DNA of 23,679 nucleotides from Candidatus Aenigmarchaeota archaeon ex4484_52 (GTDB lineage: Archaea > EX4484-52): positions 1 through 23,679 of the forward strand of contig NJDR01000008.1 of NCBI GenBank assembly GCA_002254415.1. Reading direction: 5' to 3'. The translations under genes and the position numbers were made by a program. The notes under the pieces are model-generated. The model searched no databases, was not told where the DNA came from, and saw only the letters and a list, made by a program, of their open reading frames with translations. Shown piece after piece: positions 8,182-16,022 of the stretch. Numbering within the stretch: the first letter of the stretch is position 1; every line of letters starts with the position of its first letter.

Positions 8182-9615
8182 TTAATCAAAAATTCCTTTT
8201 GCAATAGATAAAAATTCATTATATTGTGCATTGCTCAATTTTTTTATACCATTTTCTATATCAGGATTACTGTTGATATTATAAATTCGCTCTTTTTTTG
8301 CCTGCTGCTTAATTATATTTTTTGGTATTTCTGGCTTGATTTTTATTGCCTTCAAAATACATTCTGGAAATTTTCCCGGGTCTGCTGTCTCCCAGATTAC
8401 ACAATTATTTTTTTTATCAGATGTGGAATTATTGTAATTGAGATATATTTGTGCTGCTTTTAGTGAAACAGCACCATGCGGTTCTAATATAACCTTGTAT
8501 TTATCATAGATGTCTTTTATTGTATTATAATGATCTTGATTTGAGACAGAAACAGAAAATAAATCCTTCTTCATTAAATCCATATCCGGCATTTTATCTA
8601 TCGTTTCGCCATAAATATGGCCACCATAAATATCTATCAATCTTGCAAAATTACTTGGATGTGCTATATTCATAGCAGAAGAAGGACATATTTTTAATGG
8701 CTGAACTTTGTATTTATTTGTTTTTAAAAATTCAGAAAAAACCCTATTTTCATTAACACCGCAAATTATTTTTGAGAGAGGTAATCCCATATTTTTTGCA
8801 ATAACAACTGCCATCATATCTGCAAAATTGCCACAAGGAATACTTGCAATCATTTCTTCATTATTTTTGGCAACGCGGGAATAAGCGAAAAAACCAAAAA
8901 CTATTTGAGGCAAAATTCTGGCAATATTAATTGAATTTGCAGTAGTAAAAATATTTTCATCATTAAATACTCTTTTTGCAAAATCTTTGTCATTTAGTAT
9001 TCTTTTAACCATTGTCTGGCATATATCAAAATTTCCATCAATTTGGAATGCATAAATATTATTTTTTAATGTTGTCATTTGTCTCCTTTGATTTTGACTA
9101 ATTCCATCTTTTGGGAAGAAAACAAAATTTGAAATATTATTCAAACCAAAAAGGGCATCTGCAACAGCACCGCCTGTATCACCACTTGTTGCAACTACAA
9201 CAATTTTTTTTTGTTTTTGTTTTTCTAAAAAATAATTCAAAACTCTTCCAAAAAATCTTGCTGCATAGTCCTTAAAAGAATAGGTTGGTCCTTTTGTAAG
9301 CCACATAATATTTATTTTTCCATTGTCAACATATTGAATTATTGGACTTATATCTTTGCTATAAGCATCAAATAGAATCTCCTTTAATTTATCCTTCTCT
9401 ATTTCATTTGCCAAATAAGGATATAAAACTTCAAAAGCAATTTGGCAATAAGCCATATTTTGAAAAGATTTTATTTTTTCTTTTGTAAATTTTGGAATAT
9501 CATTCTTATCTATCATATACAAGCCATTGTTAGAAGCAATTCCATTTAGAAGAGCAGTTTGAAAATCTGCTTTTTCTAATTTGTTGTTTGTGCTGTAATA
9601 TTTAATTTTCTTCAT
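8182..9615 (-). CDS. thrC: Threonine synthase
   Basis: PLP enzyme converting O-phosphohomoserine to threonine. I take the ATG at 9615 (MKKIKYYSTNN), which gives 477 residues; an upstream frame extension to 9642 adds nine residues lying inside thrB and unlike the family. The E. coli/yeast-type N-terminus (YYSTNN, then FQTALLNGIASNNGLYM) is present. The PLP lysine is Lys115 in GPTYSFKDYAARFFG, and the phosphate-binding loop ATSGDTGGAVADAL is intact. NSINIARILPQIVFGFFAY and SGNF-like IPCGNFADMMAV also match. The gene overlaps the end of homoserine kinase by 14 bp, so the two consecutive pathway steps are translationally coupled. The aspartate kinase and homoserine dehydrogenase genes are not in the window. 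Confidence 0.93.
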   Translation of the reverse strand: MKKIKYYSTNNKLEKADFQTALLNGIASNNGLYMIDKNDIPKFTKEKIKSFQNMAYCQIAFEVLYPYLANEIEKDKLKEILFDAYSKDISPIIQYVDNGKINIMWLTKGPTYSFKDYAARFFGRVLNYFLEKQKQKKIVVVATSGDTGGAVADALFGLNNISNFVFFPKDGISQNQRRQMTTLKNNIYAFQIDGNFDICQTMVKRILNDKDFAKRVFNDENIFTTANSINIARILPQIVFGFFAYSRVAKNNEEMIASIPCGNFADMMAVVIAKNMGLPLSKIICGVNENRVFSEFLKTNKYKVQPLKICPSSAMNIAHPSNFARLIDIYGGHIYGETIDKMPDMDLMKKDLFSVSVSNQDHYNTIKDIYDKYKVILEPHGAVSLKAAQIYLNYNNSTSDKKNNCVIWETADPGKFPECILKAIKIKPEIPKNIIKQQAKKERIYNINSNPDIENGIKKLSNAQYNEFLSIAKGIFD

Positions 9616-10543
9616 TATCAATAACCTCTCTTGGACCAACATTGTTTATTTTGGATATATAAATATCGCTGTCAATATTTTGCAACTCAAAGGCCTTTTG
9701 CATTGCATTTCCAACAATTTTTGCAATTGCCAATGTTTTGCACAATGCAAATATGGAAGGACCGCTTCCGGAAATACTACTTCCCAATGCACCATTATTT
9801 AATGCTGCTTTTTTCACTTCCATAAAACCAGGAATAAATTTTGATCTTTGAGGTTCAATTATACAATCATTTAGAGATCTTGAAATTAATTCATAATCTA
9901 ATTTATAAAACCCTGCAATTAATGCTGCAACATTTCCACATTGTGCAACTACATCTTTGAGACAAACTTCTGGCTTTAATATTTTTCTTGCATCTTTTGT
10001 TTTAACAATAATATCTGGATGGATAATAGTGCAATATAAATCCGGTGTTGGAATTTTTACAATATCCAAGGGATTGTAACTTCTTATAAGCACGAATCCT
10101 CCAAACAAAGAAGGAGCTACATTATCTGCGTGAGCAGAACCACATGCAATTTTTTCTGACTCCATTGTAAATAATAGTAATTCTTCTTTGCTCAAAATAT
10201 TTCCAAAAAGCATATTTGCACCAAAAACTGCTGCAACAGCACTTGTAGCACTTGATCCCAAACCACTGCACAAAGGCATTTTTTTATAGAGCTCAATCTC
10301 GACTCCTTTATTTGTCTTTATATTTTTTAGAAAACTCTGTACAGCAACACCTGCGGTATTCTTATCTGCCTCTTTTGGCAATTTTCCATTATCTCCGGTA
10401 ATTTTTGTAATTACAACACCAGGCTTATTTTTTATTTTAACAACTACTTCGTCCCCGGGCTCATCAATTGCAAATCCAAAAATATCATAGCCGCAAGACA
10501 CATTAGCCACACTTGAAGGAGCAAATACTCTTATTTTTTCCAT
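9602..10543 (-). CDS. thrB: Homoserine kinase (GHMP kinase)
   Basis: ATP-dependent phosphorylation of L-homoserine, the step before threonine synthase. The protein has 313 residues from the ATG at 10543; a TTG one codon earlier is less likely. The N-terminus VFAPSSVANVSCGYDIFGFAI is typical of ThrB. The GHMP ATP-binding loop is LCSGLGSSATSA at about 91-102. The C-terminal GHMP motif is GALGSSISGSGPSIFAL. Its 3' end overlaps thrC by 14 bp. It diverges from aspS across a 60-bp spacer, so both promoters must sit in that short AT-rich gap. Confidence 0.93.
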   Translation of the reverse strand: MEKIRVFAPSSVANVSCGYDIFGFAIDEPGDEVVVKIKNKPGVVITKITGDNGKLPKEADKNTAGVAVQSFLKNIKTNKGVEIELYKKMPLCSGLGSSATSAVAAVFGANMLFGNILSKEELLLFTMESEKIACGSAHADNVAPSLFGGFVLIRSYNPLDIVKIPTPDLYCTIIHPDIIVKTKDARKILKPEVCLKDVVAQCGNVAALIAGFYKLDYELISRSLNDCIIEPQRSKFIPGFMEVKKAALNNGALGSSISGSGPSIFALCKTLAIAKIVGNAMQKAFELQNIDSDIYISKINNVGPREVIDNEEN

Positions 10544-10603
10544 CAAACAACATATGAATATAAATTTTTATTATTATCTTTAACATATTGAATAAATTAA
10601 AAT

Positions 10604-11908
10604 ATGAAACCAATCAAGACATTTACAACAGATGCAAAAAATAACATTGGCAAAGAAATTACTCTTAAAGGCTGGGTTGATGAAATAAGAGATATTGGAA
10701 AACTTGTTTTTTTAATATTAAAGGACCAAAAATCAAAAATTCAAATAATTGCAAAACAGGGAATTGTGGATGTAAAAATTATTGAAACAATAAGGCATAT
10801 TACAAAAGAGTCCAGTGTTGAAATAACCGGGACACCAAAACAAGCAAAAAATGCCTTTAACGGGGTTGAATTAATTCCAAAAGAGATTTCTGTAATATCA
10901 AAAGCTTATCCTAATTTACCAATTCCAACAGATGAAAGAGCCACAATAACATTATCCAAACGACTGGATTATCGCTATCTTGATTTAAGAAATCAAAAGA
11001 CATTGGCTATTTTTAAAATTCAGGCACAAATAATGCAATCATTTAGGCAATTTATGATAAGCAATGATTTTTATGAATTTAATTCTCCAGGGATTATATC
11101 TTCTTCATCAGAAGGAGGTGCTGATTTATTTTCTCTGCTTTATTATCAAAAAGAGGCATTTTTAGCACAAAGCCCTCAATTATACAAGCAAATGGCAGCA
11201 ATTGGCGGAATGGAGCGTGTATTTACAATATCAAGAATTTGGAGAGCAGAGGTCTCAAATACAATAAAACACTTATCTGAGTCAAGGCAGATGGATGCAG
11301 AAGCATGTTTTTTTGACTGGAGTGATGCAATAAATTTACTCTGCGAGGTATTTTGCTATATTGTAAAAGACATAAATAAAAAATGCAAAACAGAATTAGA
11401 AATCTTGGGAGTTGAATTAAATGAAATAAGCAATAATGAAATTCCAAAAATTGAATATACAGAGGCAATTAAAATATTGCAAAAAAATAAGATAGATATT
11501 AAATTTGGAGATGACTTAGGGAGTAAGGCAGAAAAAAAAATCTGCCAAATTTACGAAAACAAGCCAATCATCGTCAAAAAATGGCCAAGTGATTTAAGGG
11601 CATTTTATTCGATGCCAGATGAAAAAGACAAAAAATTTTCAAAGTCCTATGATTTATTATTTGGAGGAATGGAATTGGCCTCTGGTGCAGAGCGTATTCA
11701 TATTCCTGAATTGCTGGAACAAAAACTAAAAGAAAAGCAAATGGATATTGAAAATTTTAAGTCATATATTAAATCATTTAGATATGGAGCACCGCCGCAT
11801 AGCGGATGGTCTATTGGATTGGAACGCTTTACAATGACTTTGTGCAATTTGTCAAATATCAGGGAAGCAACTTTGTTTCCAAGAGATACAGAGCGTATTG
11901 GCCCATAA
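10604..11908 (+). CDS. aspS: Aspartyl-tRNA synthetase, archaeal type
   Basis: Class IIb synthetase for tRNA-Asp, 434 residues, the usual archaeal length. An OB-fold anticodon-binding domain is at about 15-100 (GWVDEIRDIGK). The hinge and catalytic core follow: FNSPGI (motif 1 region), ERVFTISRIWRAEVSNTIKHLSE (motif 2) and GWSIGLERFTMTL (motif 3). SGAERIHI distinguishes it from AsnRS. It ends in LFPRDTERIGP as archaeal AspRS does. Position 26 is Asp where the discriminating Thermococcus enzyme has Trp and, from memory, non-discriminating enzymes usually have His, so whether it also charges tRNA-Asn cannot be told. The gene is divergent from thrB and followed at once by a broken surface-protein tail. 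Confidence 0.92.
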   Translation: MKPIKTFTTDAKNNIGKEITLKGWVDEIRDIGKLVFLILKDQKSKIQIIAKQGIVDVKIIETIRHITKESSVEITGTPKQAKNAFNGVELIPKEISVISKAYPNLPIPTDERATITLSKRLDYRYLDLRNQKTLAIFKIQAQIMQSFRQFMISNDFYEFNSPGIISSSSEGGADLFSLLYYQKEAFLAQSPQLYKQMAAIGGMERVFTISRIWRAEVSNTIKHLSESRQMDAEACFFDWSDAINLLCEVFCYIVKDINKKCKTELEILGVELNEISNNEIPKIEYTEAIKILQKNKIDIKFGDDLGSKAEKKICQIYENKPIIVKKWPSDLRAFYSMPDEKDKKFSKSYDLLFGGMELASGAERIHIPELLEQKLKEKQMDIENFKSYIKSFRYGAPPHSGWSIGLERFTMTLCNLSNIREATLFPRDTERIGP

Positions 11909-12466
11909 AAAACTTTTATTATAAAACCAAAACAAATTCAACACCAAAATTGAATAAAGAATATCAATATATTAAAATCACTCATACAAATATAAACAAC
12001 AGCCAAATAAAACAGGCGGCAATTTCTTTTGTAGTAGAAAAAAAATGGATTACAGATAATAATGAAGATAAAAACAATATAGTTCTTTTAAGGTATAATA
12101 ATGATAAATGGCAAGAATTAGAAACAACTTATTCTTATTTAGATACAAATTATTATTACAAAGCAAAGAGTTCTGGATTGAGCTATTTTGCAGTTGGCAC
12201 AAAACAAAAAGTTTTGGATGAAATAGAAAAAATGACCAGATAAAGATGAACAAAAAGAAGTGGAAAAAGAACAAAAAGATGAAATAATTTCTGAGACAAA
12301 AACAGATGATGAAACAAAGCAAAAAGAAACAATAGAAATAGACAATAAAAAACAAATTTTAGAACCAGAAGAATATAAAAATAATTTTTTCTTATTTATT
12401 TTAATTATTGTTAGCGTAATTTTATATTTTGTATATCGTAAAAAACATTTAAAAAATAAATTCTAA
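11909..12466 (+). pseudogene. Orphan C-terminal tail of a PGF-pre-PGF domain surface protein
   Basis: Directly after the aspS stop, one frame encodes a recognisable PGF-pre-PGF-type domain (AAISFVVEKKWI, NNIVLLRYNNDKWQELET, YYYKAKSSGLSYFAVG), which in archaea occurs near the C-terminus of large secreted surface proteins. It ends in TAA at 12241-12243. The +1 frame continues from about 12239 with an acidic Glu/Lys linker and a C-terminal membrane helix (NNFFLFILIIVSVILYFVYRKK) ending at 12466. One missing base near 12235 separates the halves. There is no start codon with a signal peptide: the domain begins abruptly and upstream frame openness is only a shadow of aspS. I read it as a truncated and frameshifted remnant of a cell-surface anchor protein. 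Confidence 0.7.
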
Positions 12467-12475
12467 GATACAAAT

Positions 12476-13600
12476 ATGCAATCCTTTGTTGAATTGATAG
12501 AGTTAGATCCAAATATTGGCTTTTGCGGAAATAAAAACACTAGAGAAAAAATAAGCACAGAAATAAAAAAACAATTTTTGCAAAAGCAAAAAAAGCCAAT
12601 ATTGATTTTTGGACAATCAGGGCTTGGAAAAACATATTTTGTAAAATTGCTTGCAAAACAATTGGATTGCCAATTAATATGTATTAATGGATTTGAATTC
12701 AGGACAAGAGATGCAATTTTAAATGCCAAAGAAATAACAAAACAACAATCTCTTTTTTCAAATAAAAAAATAATTTTTTTTGACAATGCAGAGGCAATTC
12801 CAGCAAGATTTTCAGCAAAGACAAAATCAGACCTGGAAAAAGAAAGATTGGAAAAAAAGCATGGCAAAAAGAAAAAAAGAAAAACCAAAGAAATTAAATT
12901 AAAAAATCCTCAAAAAGAATTGGATGAAATAATTCATCATTCAAAATATCCAATTATTTTTGCAACAGACGAGCCATCTGCAAAATTCATAAAAAATATA
13001 AAAAAAAAATCAATCAAATTTGAATTTAAAAAAATAACCACATTTGAAATATACGATTTTTTAGAAAGATTCTGTAAAATAAAAAATATTGAATATGAAC
13101 AAAAGGCATTGAATTATATTGCAAGAATTTGTGATAGCGACATTCGTTGTGCTTTGATTGAATTAAATGTTGCATATTTCTCTTACAATAAAATTTCCTA
13201 TGATTTGATTTCAAAAGACAATTACAGAGACACAACTAGCCAAATAAATAATTGCCTAAAAATCATTTTCAAAACAAAATCAATTGATGCATCTTTAGAT
13301 ATTTTGTCAAAAAACAATGATGATAAGGACCTGTTAATGCAATATTTAAGAGAAAACATACCCTACCAATACACGAAAAAGCAAGATATTAAAAATGCAT
13401 ACAGGATGCTGTCTCTTGCAGATATTTTTTACAAAAGAATAAAGGCAAATTATTGGAGATATTTGATTTATGTTGATGTATTTTTGTCAGCAGGAATTTG
13501 CAATGCCAAAAACAGGAGATATGAAAACACGCCTAATTCATTCAGGTTTCCATCTAAAATTGCAATGTATGCAAGAATGAAATTCAAGACAAATTTATAA
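12476..13600 (+). CDS. rfcL: Replication factor C large subunit-like AAA+ ATPase
   Basis: Probable clamp-loader large subunit that loads PCNA on DNA. The protein has 374 residues, shorter than most archaeal RfcL (often over 450). Walker A is GQSGLGKT at 46-53. Walker B is IIFFDNAEAI with Asp103, but Asn104 replaces the usual catalytic Glu (DEV/DEA in relatives). A very Lys-rich insertion occupies about 121-143. Sensor 1-like IIFATDEPSA and sensor 2-like CDSDIRCALIELN follow, then the helical collar domain, ending in FPSKIAMYARMKF like RfcL. The family call rests on overall order and the RfcL-like RTRD and SLF segments; another divergent RFC-like AAA+ protein is possible. The small subunit gene is not in the window. 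Confidence 0.75.
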   Translation: MQSFVELIELDPNIGFCGNKNTREKISTEIKKQFLQKQKKPILIFGQSGLGKTYFVKLLAKQLDCQLICINGFEFRTRDAILNAKEITKQQSLFSNKKIIFFDNAEAIPARFSAKTKSDLEKERLEKKHGKKKKRKTKEIKLKNPQKELDEIIHHSKYPIIFATDEPSAKFIKNIKKKSIKFEFKKITTFEIYDFLERFCKIKNIEYEQKALNYIARICDSDIRCALIELNVAYFSYNKISYDLISKDNYRDTTSQINNCLKIIFKTKSIDASLDILSKNNDDKDLLMQYLRENIPYQYTKKQDIKNAYRMLSLADIFYKRIKANYWRYLIYVDVFLSAGICNAKNRRYENTPNSFRFPSKIAMYARMKFKTNL

Positions 13601-13623
13601 AATTATTTTTAAATACTTTCTTT

Positions 13624-13842
13624 ATGTCAAAAGATGATAAAGAGAAAATACATGATTTATATTTAAGAATAAAAACTATCGAAGATAAGAATTTAATTTC
13701 AAATATTGATATTATTGAATTACAGGATACTTTATCTAACTTAAAAAAGCATATCAGCACAATAGAAGATAAATTAAATTTGCTTGAAGAGGCAATTTTA
13801 TCTGTTAAAACAAAAAAGATAAAAAAAAATTCTGTAAATTAA
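13624..13842 (+). CDS. Small coiled-coil hypothetical protein
   Basis: A 72-residue protein that I do not recognise. Almost the whole chain (about residues 5-62) shows heptad spacing of Ile/Leu with charged residues between (IHDLYLRIKTIEDK, LQDTLSNLKKHISTIEDKLNLLEEAIL), so a dimeric coiled coil is likely, followed by a basic tail. It follows rfcL after 23 bp in the same direction and may be co-transcribed. No signal peptide or cysteines are present. Confidence 0.65.
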   Translation: MSKDDKEKIHDLYLRIKTIEDKNLISNIDIIELQDTLSNLKKHISTIEDKLNLLEEAILSVKTKKIKKNSVN

Positions 13843-13903
13843 AGTAAGTCAAAGCAATCTTAAAAATCCAAAGAATGAGAGTAAAATTCGGATTAATCTA
13901 ACA

Positions 13904-13911
13904 TTTATATA
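13904..13911 (+). promoter_or_regulatory. TATA box for the DUF2330-like membrane protein gene
   Basis: TTTATATA is centred about 24 bp before the ATG at 13932, the standard archaeal TATA-to-start distance for a leaderless transcript. No Shine-Dalgarno precedes the ATG. Confidence 0.55.
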
Positions 13912-13931
13912 CTTCTATTTGTTATTATTTT

Positions 13932-15500
13932 ATGAGCTTGAAAACAACATTGATTTTATTATTTTGTTTCTTATTTTTCTCCTCTTATGCTTTTGCTGAT
14001 GGAGGTGTATTTTATTACGATTATGATACATCGTCATGGAATCTCCAGGATATGGATGGGCAGGCATGCGCAATCAATTATGAAAACGGATTAGAAAATA
14101 TGATTTTATCTGTCAATGTCAATAATTTGCAGGGGGAAAAAGCTGTGTGGATTTTTCCTGTTCCTAGCAAACCAGAAGATACGAAAATAGATATAGTTAA
14201 AGAATTTCCAAAATTTCATGGGTATGATGTGGAGATGAGGGCAAATAAGGAAATTTCAGATACTTTTGATTTGATGAAGATATCCCAGATATTTAATCTA
14301 AACTCTTTTTATTTTTTTAATAAATTTATTATTTTAACTCAAACATTGGGTCTAAAAAGTGCGAGTGATTTAGATAAAGAAATACAAATTCACAGTCATA
14401 TAGAAAAAACAGGCATAATAACAGAACTTGTTACTGCCAAAAACATTTCGTCTCTTTCTAATTATCTGTCTAAAAGAGAATTGCAACTTCCTGATGATTT
14501 TGACTTAATTTTGGACGAATACATTGGGCGGGATTATTCTTTTGTCATTAGCTGGATTAGTGATGTTGAGGAATTCAAGAAAAGTCAGCCCATTGCGTAT
14601 ATGAAAGAAGTTTTGGAAGAAAAAAATACTATTGAAGAAATAAAAAATACTCTGGAAGATTTTATCAATAAAACAGAAACAAAAGAAACAATAATCTTTC
14701 AAATGGCACTGGACAATATAAACGATGAATTAAGAAATTATGAATTATATACTTATCCCCGGATAAAGAATAAAAAGAATGAACTAATAATCAAAATAAG
14801 AATGAGAGATAGTATTATAAGGTATAATAACGCATTATTTAACTATAAATATGCAATCAGAACATATCTCTCCTTCCCAACAGACAAAATATATTTTCCT
14901 CTAAAAACAACAAGCATTTATGGAGATAAAGAAATTCCAATGCTTGTTTATGTAATAAATTATGTTGAACCAGAATTTTATAAAGAAATTAAAGAATACG
15001 CAAAAGTCAATTATTTTCTTCAAAAAGAATATGAGGTACCAAATAAATTGAAATTTTTCTTTAATGACAAAAATACAATTAAAAATTTAAAATATACCAA
15101 AATTAAAATAAACAGTCCCTCCCTATATTTAATTGATGATTTATGGATTAATGATTCTACATCAACAAAAATAATTTTGAAAGAATATATCAGTAAATAT
15201 GCTTGGTTTTTAGGCATTATTTTATTTATATTGTGTTCATGCCTTGCAAGCATGATTTCTGGAATGGTTATTTTCAGGAAAGACCAGCCGGATATAAGTA
15301 TATTTTTTTCTTTGTCTATTGAGTTTGCAGAAAAAATAGCAATTCCCATTGCTTTTTTTGCTTTATATTTTTTATTTATTTTTCCTTTTATTTATGGCAT
15401 TTACAACAACAGAAAACTACTGAAATTTATAATTTTATTTTCGGTTGTTTTTTTAATCCTGATTTATATTTTACAGATATTAATGGGTTTTATAATTTAG
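13932..15500 (+). CDS. DUF2330-like exported protein with C-terminal membrane helices
   Basis: A 522-residue protein of unknown function. It begins with a signal peptide (hydrophobic 5-21, then SYAFADGG). The first mature part has the DUF2330-like pattern: ADGG, a QACAINY strand, ENMILSVNVNN and AVWIFPVPSKPED. A charged extracellular region with coiled-coil-like stretches at about 215-260 follows. Near the C-terminus are three hydrophobic segments at roughly 415-445, 458-485 and 492-520. The topology is thus a large outside domain anchored by a membrane bundle. It has a leaderless-type promoter of its own and is convergent with the pilin gene, with 22 bp between stops. DUF2330 assignment is from pattern memory and not verified. 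Confidence 0.65.
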   Translation: MSLKTTLILLFCFLFFSSYAFADGGVFYYDYDTSSWNLQDMDGQACAINYENGLENMILSVNVNNLQGEKAVWIFPVPSKPEDTKIDIVKEFPKFHGYDVEMRANKEISDTFDLMKISQIFNLNSFYFFNKFIILTQTLGLKSASDLDKEIQIHSHIEKTGIITELVTAKNISSLSNYLSKRELQLPDDFDLILDEYIGRDYSFVISWISDVEEFKKSQPIAYMKEVLEEKNTIEEIKNTLEDFINKTETKETIIFQMALDNINDELRNYELYTYPRIKNKKNELIIKIRMRDSIIRYNNALFNYKYAIRTYLSFPTDKIYFPLKTTSIYGDKEIPMLVYVINYVEPEFYKEIKEYAKVNYFLQKEYEVPNKLKFFFNDKNTIKNLKYTKIKINSPSLYLIDDLWINDSTSTKIILKEYISKYAWFLGIILFILCSCLASMISGMVIFRKDQPDISIFFSLSIEFAEKIAIPIAFFALYFLFIFPFIYGIYNNRKLLKFIILFSVVFLILIYILQILMGFII

Positions 15501-15522
15501 ATGTTCTAATGAGATAAGAAAA

Positions 15523-16020
15523 TCAAGGATTATTCAAAATAGAGCAAATTTTGATATTTTTTCCAGCACAATTTGATATTACATTTATTGAATTAATTGT
15601 TTTGTTGTGAGTGTTATTTATAGTAATTGATTTAATTGTATTTGCACATAATGTAATATTGCCAATTTCTGTTGCAAACCCGCTTTTATTTACATAAAAA
15701 ATAGCATCATCAATTGTTTCATCAGCATATAATATTTGAATTTTTATTATGTTTGTTGTTGTTGTTCCAGTATTTTCAATATTAATTATTAGTGTATAAT
15801 TGTCATTTACAGAATTGTTTTTTTTAGTAAAATTTGCATTAATTACTGCCAACCCAACAGAAGTGCATTCTGGCCTTGCACAATTGATTGCTAAATTTGA
15901 TTGTGTCTTTGCAACACTGCTAAACCACTCTGATACAAAAATAGCAACAGAAAAAGTAATGGCAACAAGCAAAGCAGATGCAATTAAAGGTGAAATTGCT
16001 TTTTTAGATTTTCCAGACAT
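15523..16020 (-). CDS. Archaeal type IV pilin-like protein
   Basis: A 165-residue secreted fibre-type protein with a class III (prepilin) signal: SGKSKKA then the hydrophobic stretch ISPLIASALLVAITFSVAIFV. A PibD/FlaK-like peptidase probably cleaves after the Lys-Lys-Ala, leaving Ile or Ser at the start of the hydrophobic assembly helix. The remainder is a beta-rich, Asn/Thr-rich domain with four cysteines (CARPEC, LCAN, SNCAGKNIKIC), suggesting disulfides and N-glycosylation sequons. It starts 2 bp after the stop of the aroA-aroC fusion in the same direction, so it is probably transcribed with it. A TadC/FlaJ-like membrane protein is encoded at 21203-22240; no secretion ATPase is in the window. 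Confidence 0.82.
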   Translation of the reverse strand: MSGKSKKAISPLIASALLVAITFSVAIFVSEWFSSVAKTQSNLAINCARPECTSVGLAVINANFTKKNNSVNDNYTLIINIENTGTTTTNIIKIQILYADETIDDAIFYVNKSGFATEIGNITLCANTIKSITINNTHNKTINSINVISNCAGKNIKICSILNNP

Positions 16021-16022
16021 AA

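Noticed and set aside
10551..10594. Repeat CATATGAATA / CATATTGAATA between thrB and aspS as a shared operator
   Set aside because: Imperfect, very AT-rich and only two copies; not separable from chance in this 60-bp gap.
11806..11908. Open frame overlapping the end of aspS as a real start of the PGF-pre-PGF protein
   Set aside because: This part encodes no signal peptide or surface-protein features and is the alternative frame of the conserved aspS C-terminus.
12050..12355. Phe-rich minus-strand frames
   Set aside because: Shadows of the Lys/Glu-rich linker of the surface-protein remnant, with no family resemblance.
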